Of a stretch of 64,000 bases of DNA, positions 19,060 through 28,477 are shown piece by piece. Each line of letters opens with the position of its first letter. The stretch's first letter is position 1. A model generated the notes under the pieces. It saw only the letters and a program-made list of their open reading frames with translations. It was not told where the DNA came from and did not search any database. The position numbers and the translations under genes are program-made. Source of the DNA: Chryseobacterium turcicum (GTDB lineage Bacteria > Bacteroidota > Bacteroidia > Flavobacteriales > Weeksellaceae); assembly GCF_021010565.1 (NCBI RefSeq), contig NZ_JAJNAY010000002.1, positions 62,001 through 126,000 on the forward strand. The letters are read 5' to 3'.

Positions 19060-19319
19060 ATATTATTTAAAATTAATTTGTTAAGTATTGATATTGTGGT
19101 GATAATTTCGATTTGAAATTGAAATTATTCTCATTCAATATTATTCTGAAATTGAAGTAGAAAGGTATTCTATTGTTTTTCAGTATTGATAAAAGATTGC
19201 CGACACAAATATTTTTAAAGAATAAACTGAGGCATCTGAAATGTGAAAACTGAGAGAAAATAAATGTTTTAAACCTTACTTTAAAGCAAAAGCTAAAAAC
19301 CTTCCTATTAATTGCTTTG
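19060..19319 (-). promoter_or_regulatory. long 5' leader of the cold-shock gene
   Basis: No convincing gene in these 260 bases; the 86-codon frame here has poor composition. With the only clear -7 box at 19320-19327, transcription would start near 19313 and the mRNA would carry a leader of about 250 nucleotides. Long structured leaders control translation of known csp mRNAs by temperature; a similar role here is an inference. Confidence 0.4.
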
Positions 19320-19327
19320 CAAATATA
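19320..19327 (-). promoter_or_regulatory. -7 promoter box for the cold-shock gene
   Basis: TATATTTG on the minus strand, an exact TAnnTTTG match. Confidence 0.5.
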
Positions 19328-19511
19328 CGACAAATATTATTGAGATTAAGCTTTAATCTAACATTTTAATATTCAATTATTTATATAACACAAGTTTAAG
19401 TCATAAAATTAATATTAATTCTTTCTGATAACTGTAACAATTAAATAAATTCTGCAATTAATAAATCAACTTAAATTATAGAGAAATTAATTACTGTATG
19501 TTGACAAGCAA

Positions 19512-19538
19512 AAGCCGCAACTAAAAATATCGTGGCTT
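19512..19538 (-). terminator. hairpin terminator of the TPR gene
   Basis: Arms AAGCCGC/GTGGCTT (one wobble) around a 13-base loop with a short T run on the minus strand, just past the stop at 19542. Confidence 0.5.
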
Positions 19539-19541
19539 AAT

Positions 19542-20396
19542 CTATTTAATTCTTTCGTAAACTCTTAAGGGTATTTTGTTTAAATCTTTCCCCTGAGATT
19601 TCATAAGAGAAATATATTTTTCATAAAAAGTTTTTGCTTTTTCTCTCTCTTCTAATTTCCATTGTAAATCTGCCAAATTCAGCCAAGCAACTACACGTTC
19701 CGGAAAGTTTTGAAGTATTTTTTCTAACAATATTTCTGCTATATTATTTTGATTTTTCTGTAAATAATAAAAAGCAATATTATTAAGATATGCTACATTT
19801 TTATTGTTTACGATGATTTGATTTTCCCATGTATTATTTCCGAAATTAAATAAATAGAAATCAAAAGGTCTTTTTTCAAAGTCGCTATTTGATAAATTAA
19901 CTTTTAAAGGATTGTCATCTTCTGCATTTTCATAAAATTTTTCTTCATATTTTTCTAAGTAAAACTTATTATCCTCATATTTTAAGGAGTATGTAGAAGT
20001 AAAATATCTATTTCCATCAAAAGGATAATTAGTTGTACTGAATTTTAATATATAATTATTAAAGCTAATATCTGAATATAAATTATCAGATTTTCCAGAA
20101 CATTCTCTACAGGGTACTATTTCGTTAGATTCAAATACTTTTTCATACTTATTGTTATTGTTTTTTTTCAAAATTAATAACATTCTTTTAGATATATTAT
20201 TATCTGTACTGATTAATGGCCTCTCGTTTTCTTTTTTATTAGATAATATGAGTATATAATCCTTCTGCTTATCAGAATTAAAATCACATTCTTTTTTTAA
20301 GGAAATCTCATAGTTTGTCGGAATGAAATTTCCCAATTGTTGAGAGTGAAGAGCCCCAAACCAAATTAAAAAAAAAGATTGAATTAAATTTTTCAT
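19542..20396 (-). CDS. secreted protein with C-terminal TPR
   Basis: 284 aa. Signal peptide about residues 1-18 (FFLIWFGALHSQQ). The middle (about 30-190) begins ECDFNSDKQKDYILILSNKKE, the pattern of bacterial 'integrin/VCBS-like, exact quantity reported' secreted proteins. The last 80 residues form two tetratricopeptide-type repeats (YLNNIAFYYLQKNQNNIAEI; VAWLNLADLQWKLEEREKA). Periplasmic or outer-membrane facing, function unknown. Very AT-rich, and its only partner upstream is the degenerate 21-bp array. No operon partner. Confidence 0.6.
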   Translation of the reverse strand: MKNLIQSFFLIWFGALHSQQLGNFIPTNYEISLKKECDFNSDKQKDYILILSNKKENERPLISTDNNISKRMLLILKKNNNNKYEKVFESNEIVPCRECSGKSDNLYSDISFNNYILKFSTTNYPFDGNRYFTSTYSLKYEDNKFYLEKYEEKFYENAEDDNPLKVNLSNSDFEKRPFDFYLFNFGNNTWENQIIVNNKNVAYLNNIAFYYLQKNQNNIAEILLEKILQNFPERVVAWLNLADLQWKLEEREKAKTFYEKYISLMKSQGKDLNKIPLRVYERIK

Positions 20397-20573
20397 TTAA
20401 AAATTATTATTGTTCTTAAAAATGCTTTTCTTCTTTCATGATACGATTTAGTTGATATATTAATTGCTGCTATGATTGTATGAAAGCGCTTCGCTGTGCA
20501 AAATCTCCAAATATTAAGTAAAAGCATCCCCTCGCAGGAATTCCATCATTCTTAGTTCTTTCACGGTAAAGTT

Positions 20574-20741
20574 ACCTTCTTGCAATGTACTTTATTTTCT
20601 TGTAATGTCATTTTATATTGGCACGATGTGACTGCATATTGTAACGATGTAAAATAATATTTTTGCTTTGTGAAAAGATATTCTAGTGCTGTAACTCACT
20701 ATTCTCCAAATTGCAACTAATAATCTTCAATTTAAAAACAA
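20574..20741 (+). repeat. second, degenerate 21-bp repeat array (about 8 units)
   Basis: Eight consecutive 21-bp units align with those at 14813-15106, e.g. the unit with ATATTGGCACGATGTGACT and the one with CTTGCAATGTACTTT. Both arrays are on the same strand and start just after TAAAGTT. Dyads are partly lost. It lies downstream of pnp and ends at the pnp terminator. Confidence 0.7.
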
Positions 20742-20742
20742 T

Positions 20743-20767
20743 AAACCACCGAGAGTTTCGGTGGTTT
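20743..20767 (-). terminator. pnp terminator
   Basis: Stem AAACCACCGA/TCGGTGGTTT with a 5-base loop and AT-rich tail on the minus strand, 22 bases past the pnp stop. Confidence 0.8.
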
Positions 20768-20788
20768 ATAATATATGATTTAAAAATC

Positions 20789-23050
20789 TTATGCTTCAGA
20801 TGAAGGATTTTGATTTTCTGCAGGCTTTTCACCTTCAGGTCTTCTATTTCCTTCCGGTCTTGCAGGCCTTTCAGGTCTGTTTTGCCCTTCTGGTCTTGGA
20901 CCTCTTTGCTCTCCTTCTGGTCTCGCTGGTCTTTCAGGTCTTGGCAACAAAACTTTTCTTGAAAGTTTCATTTTCTTACGGTCATCATAACCCATAAACT
21001 TCACTTCAACTTGGTCACCTTCGTTGTAAGGAACCTTGTCAAGCCTAGCCCACTCGATTTCAGAGATGTGAAGTAATCCTTCAGTACCTTTAGCAATCGC
21101 TACGAAAGCTCCGAAATCCATTACTTTTACTACTCTACCTTGGTAAATTTCACCGATAGTCGGTACAAAAGTAATCTCGTTGATTCTTGCAATCGCTTCG
21201 TTGATTTTCTCTCTGCTAACACCAGAAATTTCGATTCTTCCGATTTCGCCAACTTCTTCAATTGCGATAACGGTATCAGTATCTTTCTGCATTTGCTGAA
21301 TGATTTTTCCACCAGGTCCGATTACAGCACCAATGAAATCTTTAGAGATTTCCATCATTACCATTTTAGGAGCGTGAGGTTTCACGTCTTCTCTTGGTGC
21401 AGAAATAGTTTCATTCAATTTATCTAAGATATGAAGTCTTCCGTTTCTAGCTTGTAGAAGCGCTTTCTCCATAATATCCATAGAAAGACCTTGGATTTTA
21501 ATATCCATCTGACAAGCAGTGATTCCGTCTGCAGTTCCTGTTACTTTAAAGTCCATATCACCTAAGTGATCTTCATCTCCTAAGATATCAGAAAGTACAG
21601 TGAATTTACCTGTTTTTACGTCAGTTACCAATCCCATTGCAATACCAGAAACTGGTTTTGTAATTTGAATACCAGCATCCATCAAAGCCAAAGTTCCAGC
21701 ACAAACAGTTGCCATAGAAGACGAACCATTTGATTCTAAAATATCAGAAACAATACGGATAGTATAAGGATTTTCTTCAGGAATCATATTTGCCAAAGCT
21801 CTTTGAGCTAAGTTTCCGTGACCAACTTCTCTTCTTGAAGTTCCTCTTAAAGGACGAGCTTCACCTGTTGAGAACGGTGGGAAGTTATAATGTAGGAAGA
21901 ATCTTTCGTCATAATTTACCATTACGCTGTCTACCATGTTTGCATCTTTTACTGAACCTAAAGTTACAGCGGTAAGAGATTGAGTTTCTCCTCTTGTAAA
22001 GATTGCAGAACCGTGAGCTCCCGGTAAATAATCAATTTCAGACCAAATTGGACGAATTGTTTCAGGATCACGACCATCAAGACGAATTTTATCATTGATA
22101 ATCATCTGACGCATCGCCTCTTTTTCAACATCATGGAAGTATACTTTTGCGAAAGGGGTAACTCTTTCCAATTCTGCAGCATCTTCTACATATTGAGCTA
22201 AAAATTCTGCCAAAACAGCTTTGAATTTATCACCTCTTTCTTCTTTTCCTGAAGGAGTTTTTGCTACTTCGTATACTTTATCATACGTTTCTTTCCACAC
22301 TTTCTCACGAATTGCTTCGTCATGATTTTCGTGGCTATATTCTCTTTTAGGGAAAGATTTACCTACTTTTTCAGCTAATCTTTCCTGAGCTTCTACTTGT
22401 TTTTTGATTTCAACGTGCGCGAATTGAATTGCTTCAAGCATTTCTGCTTCAGAAATTTCTTTCATTTCACCTTCCACCATTACGATAGAGTCTTTAGTAG
22501 CTCCCACCATGATATCAAGGTCAGCTAATTTAAGATCTGCATAATTAGGGTTAACAGAAAGTTCACCGTTGATTCTTACCACTCTTACTTCAGACATTGG
22601 TCCGTTGAAAGGAATATCTGTAATTGCAATCGCTGCAGACGCCGCCAAACCTGCTAAATCATCAGGAATAGACTCTCCGTCATAAGAAATTAATGAAATC
22701 ATTACCTGCACTTCTGCATGGAAATCTTCAGGGAACAAAGGTCTCAAAACTCTGTCTACCAAACGCATGGTCAGGATTTCCTGATCAGATGGTCTCGCTT
22801 CTCTTCTAAAAAAGTTTCCAGGAATTTTTCCACCAGCGTAGAATTTTTCTCTGTAATCTACTGTTAATGGCAAGAAATCTACACCATCTTTGGCTTCTTT
22901 GCTTGCTACAACGGTTGCTAAAAGCATTGTTCCGCCCATTTTCACGACTACAGATCCGTCAGCTTGTTTTGCTAATTTTCCTGTTTCTAATGTAATTTCT
23001 CTGCCGTCTGCAAGAGTAATTTTTTCTGTAATTGCTTGAGGTATACTCAT
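20789..23050 (-). CDS. pnp: polyribonucleotide nucleotidyltransferase (PNPase)
   Basis: 753 aa from [18 protein letters not shown]. It degrades RNA 3'->5' phosphorolytically. Two RNase PH domains are clear: the first with [18 protein letters not shown], the second with [27 protein letters not shown] and [17 protein letters not shown]. They are followed by KH ([15 protein letters not shown]) and S1 ([17 protein letters not shown]) domains. The tail of about 50 residues is a Pro/Arg/Glu-rich low-complexity run (repeated RPEGQ/RPARPEG), longer than in E. coli. The start at 23050 suits the PNPase N-terminus and the -7 box at 23117-23124. Confidence 0.97.
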   Translation of the reverse strand: MSIPQAITEKITLADGREITLETGKLAKQADGSVVVKMGGTMLLATVVASKEAKDGVDFLPLTVDYREKFYAGGKIPGNFFRREARPSDQEILTMRLVDRVLRPLFPEDFHAEVQVMISLISYDGESIPDDLAGLAASAAIAITDIPFNGPMSEVRVVRINGELSVNPNYADLKLADLDIMVGATKDSIVMVEGEMKEISEAEMLEAIQFAHVEIKKQVEAQERLAEKVGKSFPKREYSHENHDEAIREKVWKETYDKVYEVAKTPSGKEERGDKFKAVLAEFLAQYVEDAAELERVTPFAKVYFHDVEKEAMRQMIINDKIRLDGRDPETIRPIWSEIDYLPGAHGSAIFTRGETQSLTAVTLGSVKDANMVDSVMVNYDERFFLHYNFPPFSTGEARPLRGTSRREVGHGNLAQRALANMIPEENPYTIRIVSDILESNGSSSMATVCAGTLALMDAGIQITKPVSGIAMGLVTDVKTGKFTVLSDILGDEDHLGDMDFKVTGTADGITACQMDIKIQGLSMDIMEKALLQARNGRLHILDKLNETISAPREDVKPHAPKMVMMEISKDFIGAVIGPGGKIIQQMQKDTDTVIAIEEVGEIGRIEISGVSREKINEAIARINEITFVPTIGEIYQGRVVKVMDFGAFVAIAKGTEGLLHISEIEWARLDKVPYNEGDQVEVKFMGYDDRKKMKLSRKVLLPRPERPARPEGEQRGPRPEGQNRPERPARPEGNRRPEGEKPAENQNPSSEA

Positions 23051-23116
23051 AAATTGTTTTGTGTTGCGCTCCGTATTGAGCACTTTAATTATTGATAATT
23101 TCGTCTAAATGTGATG

Positions 23117-23124
23117 CAAATTTA
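23117..23124 (-). promoter_or_regulatory. -7 promoter box for pnp
   Basis: TAAATTTG on the minus strand (TAnnTTTG), 67 bases before the pnp ATG. Confidence 0.5.
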
Positions 23125-23190
23125 GTGTTTTTGTTTTAAATAAAATCTTTTACGTTAATCCCTCTGAATTTCAACATCTTTTTGCATTCA

Positions 23191-24381
23191 TTAAGAGTTT
23201 TTCTTATTAAAAATCCTGTAACCGAGCCTCCATTCAATATAATCGGCTTTGTGAAATTTAAATGATTTCAAAGCGATTCCTATCAGCAAATTTTTTCCGA
23301 TAGTATATTGAAAACCTACTCTTTGATAGAAAATCGTTTTATCGTAACGTCGGTCTATCTCTTTTTTAAATAGATAAAATCCCGGTTGAATCTGAATGGC
23401 AAATTTTGAAATTGAAAGTCGGTAAGAAGGAAAAACATTCAACAGAAGCTGATCATTTTTAAACCTTCTGGTTGATTGAATTACCCCATTTTCATCCTGA
23501 TAAAATTTGTGGTTGTAATCTTCATCATACATAAGGCCAATTCCCAGCCCGAGAGAAGATTTATACGTTACCTGTCTGTGATAAACCGTTTCTACTCCCC
23601 AATTCTGATAATATTTACCTTCAAATTTCCTAATCATATCAACATCAAAATCCTGAAAACCCGGATCTTTCCCATAAAAAATAGAATGTCTTATCCCGCC
23701 AAAAACATTAACATCCAACGTAGAATATTTATCAAATGCCGACAAAGAATCATGTGGAGCAAATTGTCTTTCATCAAAATGATACGTTAAAGATAATTTT
23801 GGAGAAAAAGTATTCATTCCTTTATTCGGAAGTTTTAAAGCTCCGTTTGAAAAATGGTTAAAATTTAGGCCTAATCCTAAGTCAAAATGTTTTCCTAAAT
23901 AATATTTATAATTAGCTCCCAAATTAATATAAATACTCACAGACGAACCAAAAGTCTGATTGATATAGCCTTTTTTCAAATCATAGGGAGTCCAGTTAAA
24001 AGCAAATCCGCCACTTGTTTCATAATTCCAGGAATGTGTTTTTGTTTCTTTAATAACTCCTCCAAACGTTCCGTAGACAGCGAAAGGTTTTCCCATATCA
24101 CTGTTTTTAAGGTAATCAAAAGCGATAATCCCTCCACCATAATAAGGTTTTCCAAATCTTCTGTGCCATTCCTGGCTTCCATCGGTTTGTGTGGTAAGCT
24201 CTGCAGACATTCCGATAAAATCTCTATGTTTAAGTTCTTTGAGATAATCATTGGTTCCTAAAAACTTTCCAAACTGCATACTTAGAGAACCTTGCAAATT
24301 CGATTTCGAAATAGTATCCAATTCCTGAGAACTGTAAAAAGCTGAGAATAAAAGAAAAAAGTAGAAGTAAAATTGTTTCAA
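23191..24381 (-). CDS. acyloxyacyl hydrolase (PagL-like lipid A deacylase family)
   Basis: 396-aa outer-membrane barrel with signal peptide (about residues 1-18). The motif GLGLNFNHFSNGALKLPNKGMN matches the active-site strand of PagL-type lipid A 3-O-deacylases, where His and Ser of HxS are catalytic. Long amphipathic strands fill the rest. It is about twice the length of PagL itself; the second half is another barrel-like set, as in Bacteroidota homologues. Likely removes an acyl chain from lipid A in the outer membrane, but the activity is inferred. A -7 box is at 24408-24415. Confidence 0.75.
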   Translation of the reverse strand: MKQFYFYFFLLFSAFYSSQELDTISKSNLQGSLSMQFGKFLGTNDYLKELKHRDFIGMSAELTTQTDGSQEWHRRFGKPYYGGGIIAFDYLKNSDMGKPFAVYGTFGGVIKETKTHSWNYETSGGFAFNWTPYDLKKGYINQTFGSSVSIYINLGANYKYYLGKHFDLGLGLNFNHFSNGALKLPNKGMNTFSPKLSLTYHFDERQFAPHDSLSAFDKYSTLDVNVFGGIRHSIFYGKDPGFQDFDVDMIRKFEGKYYQNWGVETVYHRQVTYKSSLGLGIGLMYDEDYNHKFYQDENGVIQSTRRFKNDQLLLNVFPSYRLSISKFAIQIQPGFYLFKKEIDRRYDKTIFYQRVGFQYTIGKNLLIGIALKSFKFHKADYIEWRLGYRIFNKKNS

Positions 24382-24407
24382 ATTTTTAATTTAAATGTAA
24401 AAAACAG

Positions 24408-24415
24408 CAAATTTA
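24408..24415 (-). promoter_or_regulatory. -7 promoter box for the PagL-like gene
   Basis: TAAATTTG on the minus strand, 27 bases before the ATG. Confidence 0.5.
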
Positions 24416-24485
24416 AATGATTTCATTAAAGATTTTTAAATTTTAATGTATAATTATCAGAATTTTTAAAATTAAATAACAAAAA

Positions 24486-24509
24486 AAGCAACCTCTTTCG
24501 AAGTTGCTT
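24486..24509 (-). terminator. rpsO terminator
   Basis: Stem AAGCAAC/GTTGCTT with a 10-base interior, T7 tail on the minus strand, 24 bases past the rpsO stop. Confidence 0.8.
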
Positions 24510-24532
24510 CAGTTTTTTTTGGAATCCAAAGA

Positions 24533-24802
24533 TTATTTTCTTAGACCAAGTTCAGCAATAATTGCTCTGTATCTTGTGATATCTTTTTTCTTAAGATAAT
24601 CTAATAAGCTTTTTCTTTTACCTACTAATTTCACCAAAGATCTTTCAGTATTGAAATCGTGACGATTAGCTTTCAAGTGCTGAGATAAGTGGTTAATTCT
24701 GAACGTGAAAAGAGCTACTTGTCCTTCAGCTGTTCCTGTGTCTTGTGCAGATTTTCCATGTTTTGCGAAAATTTCTGCTTTTTTTTCTGTTGTTAAGTAC
24801 AT
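24533..24802 (-). CDS. rpsO: 30S ribosomal protein S15
   Basis: 89 aa, exact S15 length. Typical runs are TEGQVALFTFRINHLSQHLK, HDFNTERSLVKLVGKRKSLL and DYLKKKDITRYRAII. It binds 16S rRNA in the platform of the small subunit. The promoter is well formed (TTG, 19 bases, TACTTTTG at 24838-24845). pnp lies two genes further on, echoing the rpsO-pnp order of other bacteria, but with the PagL-like gene and two promoters in between. Confidence 0.97.
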   Translation of the reverse strand: MYLTTEKKAEIFAKHGKSAQDTGTAEGQVALFTFRINHLSQHLKANRHDFNTERSLVKLVGKRKSLLDYLKKKDITRYRAIIAELGLRK

Positions 24803-24837
24803 TCCAATATTGTTTAATGATTATTATGTAACGGCTG

Positions 24838-24867
24838 CAAAAGTACGACTATTTTTTTAATCGCCAA
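24838..24867 (-). promoter_or_regulatory. rpsO promoter
   Basis: On the minus strand: TTTTTGG element, 19-base spacer, TACTTTTG -7 box (24838-24845). Both elements fit the Bacteroidota primary sigma consensus. Confidence 0.65.
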
Positions 24868-25087
24868 AAAGTAATTTACATTTATAAATAAGACAAAATT
24901 AAAAACGTCATTCTTTTCCTAAATAATACAGAATCAGGTGTATTTTAATAATTATTTAAGTTAATCATACGACTTTGGAAACATTATTGATTTCATATAT
25001 TAAAATTGATAGAAAAATATGTTAATAAATTCTTAAATAAATTATGTCATCCCATTAAAAGACAGTAATTTTACACCCGACAAAAAG

Positions 25088-25645
25088 ATGAAAAATTTTT
25101 TATTTTATACGCTTATATCTTCTGTATTTATCATCAGTGTTTCTTCTGTAAAAGCGCAGAAAAACACGACTCATGATAAAGTAAAAAAAGTTTTATACTT
25201 CAACCCTGAAGTAGATCCCGATATTGAAGAAATAAAAGAACCTACCAATCATGCATTCTTTAGTGCCGTTTCGGATAACATCAGCAGTTTCCGCAAAAAT
25301 AAAATGCTGAGATCTGAAATTCAGGTTTCGTATGACAGCATCGATTCTAAAACCATCACCGAATACAGTAAAAACAATGATGCCGATTTTGTGATTGTTC
25401 CTAAAGTAAAATACTTTAAAGTAGGATTAGGAAAATACGTTTTTTCAAATCAAGTTGTCGTAAGTATGAAACTTTTTGATGCTGAAGGAAACTTCATTAC
25501 TTCTTCAGAATATGACACTTACCGAAAGAATATGCGTCTTTTAGGCTCTACCGAAAACTCTATAAAAATCGGAACCAATGGCGCTATGAAAAACATTCTT
25601 AAAGAATTAAAAAAGATAAAGCCATCTGCAGAAGCAGGTTTTTAA
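25088..25645 (+). CDS. secreted protein of unknown function
   Basis: 185 aa, signal peptide about residues 1-23 (ending VKAQ). The mature protein alternates strands and helices (KKVLYFNPEVDPDIEEI, NNDADFVIVPKVKYFKVGLGKYVF, VVVSMKLFDAEGNFI). A Lys-rich C-terminal helix ends with EAGF. No catalytic motif or lipobox. It precedes mgtE by 83 bases on the same strand, but mgtE has its own -7 box. Periplasmic location is inferred; I do not recognise the family. Confidence 0.6.
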   Translation: MKNFLFYTLISSVFIISVSSVKAQKNTTHDKVKKVLYFNPEVDPDIEEIKEPTNHAFFSAVSDNISSFRKNKMLRSEIQVSYDSIDSKTITEYSKNNDADFVIVPKVKYFKVGLGKYVFSNQVVVSMKLFDAEGNFITSSEYDTYRKNMRLLGSTENSIKIGTNGAMKNILKELKKIKPSAEAGF

Positions 25646-25700
25646 ACTTTAAATTAACCTTAAATCTGGCTCATCATTCCCCTATTCTAAAAATTTGAGT

Positions 25701-25708
25701 TATTTTTG
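25701..25708 (+). promoter_or_regulatory. -7 promoter box for mgtE
   Basis: TATTTTTG, an exact TAnnTTTG match, 21 bases before the TTG start codon. Confidence 0.5.
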
Positions 25709-25728
25709 CATATCAAAAATTTCAGGTT

Positions 25729-27051
25729 TTGAATTCTACACACGAACTTACTTTTAATCCAGCCGATATTGCCGAAAGACTCAGTGAACTTCCTGCTGAT
25801 GAAAGGCTGCTTGCTTTTCTGAAAGTTCCGAAGCAGTATAAAGCAGATGTATTTTCACATTTAGACCCTGATTTTCAGGAAGAAACCATTCGAAGTATTG
25901 GAAGTGATGATGTTTCAGAAATCCTGAATGCCATGACTCCTGATGACAGAACTGCTCTGTTTGAGGACTTTCCGGATGAGTTGATTAAGTATTCTATCAA
26001 TCATCTTAATCCTCAGGAAAGAAGAATTGCCCTGAAACTTCTTGGCTATAATTCTGATTCTATTGCACGTCTGATGACGCCTTACTACATTCAAATCAGA
26101 AAAGAATGGACGGTAAAAAAATGTCTTCAGCAAATTAAAAAAGTTGGTAAACGAGTAGAAACCCTCAATCATTTGTATGTAGTTGATGAGAGAAACCACC
26201 TTATTGACGACTTACCTTTAGGAAGCTTATTGTTGGTAGAAGAAGATACTTTAGTCTCAGAATTAACTGATAATCAGTTCGTAGCCATAAAAACAACGAC
26301 TTCTAAAGAAGATGCTGTTACGTATTTTGAAAAATATGACCGAACGGCACTTCCTATTATTACCGAAGCTGGAGTTTTGGTTGGAATTGTAACGATTGAT
26401 GATATTTTAGACCAAATTGAATCTCAGAACACTGAAGATATTCAAAAATTTGGGGGACTTGAAGCTTTAGATTTACCATATACCCAAACCTCTTTGATTG
26501 AAATGATTAAAAAAAGAGGAACTTGGTTAATTATTTTATTTTTTTCTGAAATGCTCACCGCTTCTGCGATGGGATTTTTTGAAGATGAAATTCAGAAAGC
26601 TGTTGTTTTGGCATTATTTGTTCCTTTAATTATTTCAAGCGGCGGAAATTCCGGTTCTCAGGCAGCTACTTTGATTATTCGTGCGATGGCATTACAAGAA
26701 ATCGGTTTAAAAGACTGGTGGTACGTAATGAAAAAAGAGATTTTCACCGGATTAGTTTTAGGTGGAATTTTAGGAGTTATCGGATTTTTGAGAATTATGG
26801 TTTGGCATAAAGCAGGATTTTTTGATTACGGAATTCACTGGGCTTATGTAGGCTTAAGTGTTGGCGTTTCGTTAATCATGATTGTTTTATGGGGAACACT
26901 TTCAGGCTCTATGGTACCTTTTATTCTCAAAAAACTAAAACTAGACCCAGCCACTTCTTCAGCTCCCTTTGTAGCGACTTTGGTAGACGTTACCGGATTA
27001 ATTATTTATTTCTCTGTTGCTGGGCTTTTCTTAACCGGAAAACTTTTGTAA
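25729..27051 (+). CDS. mgtE: magnesium transporter MgtE
   Basis: 440 aa, read from a TTG start because no in-frame ATG precedes the conserved N-domain ([20 protein letters not shown]). In order: the MgtE N domain (to about 120), two CBS domains (about 125-245, e.g. [24 protein letters not shown]), then five membrane helices with the pore signature [22 protein letters not shown] and the later [14 protein letters not shown]. It imports Mg2+, gated by the cytosolic domains. Single gene with its own promoter, 108 bases before the next gene. Confidence 0.95.
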   Translation: MNSTHELTFNPADIAERLSELPADERLLAFLKVPKQYKADVFSHLDPDFQEETIRSIGSDDVSEILNAMTPDDRTALFEDFPDELIKYSINHLNPQERRIALKLLGYNSDSIARLMTPYYIQIRKEWTVKKCLQQIKKVGKRVETLNHLYVVDERNHLIDDLPLGSLLLVEEDTLVSELTDNQFVAIKTTTSKEDAVTYFEKYDRTALPIITEAGVLVGIVTIDDILDQIESQNTEDIQKFGGLEALDLPYTQTSLIEMIKKRGTWLIILFFSEMLTASAMGFFEDEIQKAVVLALFVPLIISSGGNSGSQAATLIIRAMALQEIGLKDWWYVMKKEIFTGLVLGGILGVIGFLRIMVWHKAGFFDYGIHWAYVGLSVGVSLIMIVLWGTLSGSMVPFILKKLKLDPATSSAPFVATLVDVTGLIIYFSVAGLFLTGKLL

Positions 27052-27159
27052 TTTTAGGCAAAGTCTAAAATTTTCATGAAATCGCCATGATTTGAAAACC
27101 CAAATCATGATGGAATGGTGCGATTGCATATGACCTTTAAAGACCATAAAAATCTACCT

Positions 27160-27882
27160 ATGAAAGTTGTATCTTTAGTTCCTTCTATTACAGAAGCTTT
27201 ATTTGATTTAGGTTTAACGGAAAATGAAATTGTTGGGAGAACAAAATTCTGTATTCATCCTTCAGAAAAAGTAAAAAATATAGAAATTATTGGAGGTACA
27301 AAAAATCTTAATCTTGAGAAGATTAAAAGTCTAAAGCCTGATTTAATTCTAGCCAACAAAGAAGAAAACGTAAAAGAACAGGTAGAAATTTTAATGCAAG
27401 ATTTCAAAGTCATTGTTTACAATACAGAGACGATTGAAGATAATTATTACCTGCTAAAAAATCTGGGATTGCTTTTTAACAAAGAAGAAAGAGCCCAGAT
27501 GTTTAATCTAAAAATCTACGAAATTCTCAATCAGACTACAATAAATTCAAAACTAAAAGTGGCATATCTTATTTGGAATAATCCTTATATGACGGTAGGT
27601 TCAGATACTTTTATACATCATGTTTTAAATGAAATTGGTTTTGAAAATCTATTTAAAAATCAAACCCGTTATCCTGAAATTAAAACTGAAGATTTAGCTG
27701 AAGCAGATGTCGTTATGCTTTCATCGGAACCTTTTCCTTTTAAAGAAAAACATATTGCCGAGCTGCAAGAATTTTATCCTGATAAAAAAATATTAATTGT
27801 TGACGGAGAAGCGTTCTCATGGTATGGAACACATATTGCGAAGTGCGAAAATTATTTTAAAGAATTGATTGCTGAATTTTAA
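27160..27882 (+). CDS. BtuF-like substrate-binding (helical backbone metal receptor) protein
   Basis: 240 aa from MKVVSLVPSITEALFDLGL, the hallmark start of the BtuF/TroA-like cobalamin or metal-chelate binding fold. GRTKFCIHP, LKPDLILANKEEN and TVGSDTFIHHVLNEIGFENLF are further family motifs. No signal peptide, which is common for the Bacteroidota subgroup and makes transporter function doubtful. An earlier ATG at 27130 would add ten residues (MTFKDHKNLP) and cannot be excluded. No ABC permease or ATPase gene is adjacent. Confidence 0.75.
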   Translation: MKVVSLVPSITEALFDLGLTENEIVGRTKFCIHPSEKVKNIEIIGGTKNLNLEKIKSLKPDLILANKEENVKEQVEILMQDFKVIVYNTETIEDNYYLLKNLGLLFNKEERAQMFNLKIYEILNQTTINSKLKVAYLIWNNPYMTVGSDTFIHHVLNEIGFENLFKNQTRYPEIKTEDLAEADVVMLSSEPFPFKEKHIAELQEFYPDKKILIVDGEAFSWYGTHIAKCENYFKELIAEF

Positions 27883-27890
27883 TCATTAAG

Positions 27891-27957
27891 TTTTGGCTAA
27901 AGCTTAATACATTTTCTTTATTACTAAACGGGCTAAAGCCCGTTTCTATTGATATTT
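27891..27957. repeat. GGGCTAAAGCCC palindromic repeat, copy 1
   Basis: Begins TTTTGGCTAAAGC right after the preceding stop, then ACGGGCTAAAGCCCGT (27928-27943), then TTCTATTGATATT. The same order and sequence recur at 63855-63919. Confidence 0.75.
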
Positions 27958-27971
27958 AAGTACACAAAAAA

Positions 27972-27992
27972 CTCCGATTAAAAAAATCGGAG
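27972..27992 (-). terminator. terminator of the GAF gene
   Basis: Stem CTCCGATT/AATCGGAG with a short A-rich loop and T6 tail on the minus strand, 25 bases past the stop at 28017. Confidence 0.75.
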
Positions 27993-28016
27993 CTTATATT
28001 TTATTATTAAGTAAGA

Positions 28017-28466
28017 TTAGATAATCTTTGAAACTTCATTACAAAGCCATTCCAATAACTCTAAATCTTCTTTTGTAAAAGGATCGATTGTGTGAGAATC
28101 AATATCAATCTGGCCGATATTTTCACCATTTTTAAAGATAGGCACTACAATTTCAGCTTTTGTATCAATCGAACAACTCAGATAATTATCTTGTAACTTC
28201 ACATCGGGAACGATAAATGTTTCGTTGGAAACAGCTACTTGTCCGCAAATACCTTTTCCGTAAGGAATAATGGTATGATCGGTTTCTGCTCCTACATAAG
28301 GCCCCAACTTCAACTCATCTTTATCTCCATTTTTAAAGTAAAAACCAGTCCAGTTGAAATAAGATATTTCCTGATCCAATAGATGACAAACTTTTTCAAG
28401 CTTCTCCTCCGTATTATGTTTTGGACTTTCAAGAATAAACGAAAGTCTTTTTTTTAATTCAGACAT
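28017..28466 (-). CDS. GAF-domain protein, likely free methionine-(R)-sulfoxide reductase
   Basis: 149 aa, a single GAF domain. Family motifs of fRMsr (MsrC/YebR) are seen: FNWTGFYF, LGPYVGAETDHTIIPYGKGICGQVA and SCSIDTKAEIVVPIF, followed by IGQIDIDSH. The Cys in GKGICG and the Cys in YLSCSID correspond to two of the catalytic cysteines, so it should reduce free methionine-R-sulfoxide. The canonical 'CDxxSxSEIVVP' is altered to CSIDTKAEIVVP, leaving some doubt. It begins 11 bases after the stop of the 475-aa gene upstream, as in an operon. Confidence 0.8.
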   Translation of the reverse strand: MSELKKRLSFILESPKHNTEEKLEKVCHLLDQEISYFNWTGFYFKNGDKDELKLGPYVGAETDHTIIPYGKGICGQVAVSNETFIVPDVKLQDNYLSCSIDTKAEIVVPIFKNGENIGQIDIDSHTIDPFTKEDLELLEWLCNEVSKII

Positions 28467-28477
28467 TGTAATAATTT

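Noticed and set aside
19073..19333. 86-aa frame upstream of the cold-shock gene
   Set aside because: It covers the likely leader and the -7 box itself and has Phe/Asn-rich random composition.
23976..24251. 91-aa frame inside the PagL-like gene
   Set aside because: Same-strand shadow in another frame of a clear outer-membrane protein gene, without start context or motifs.
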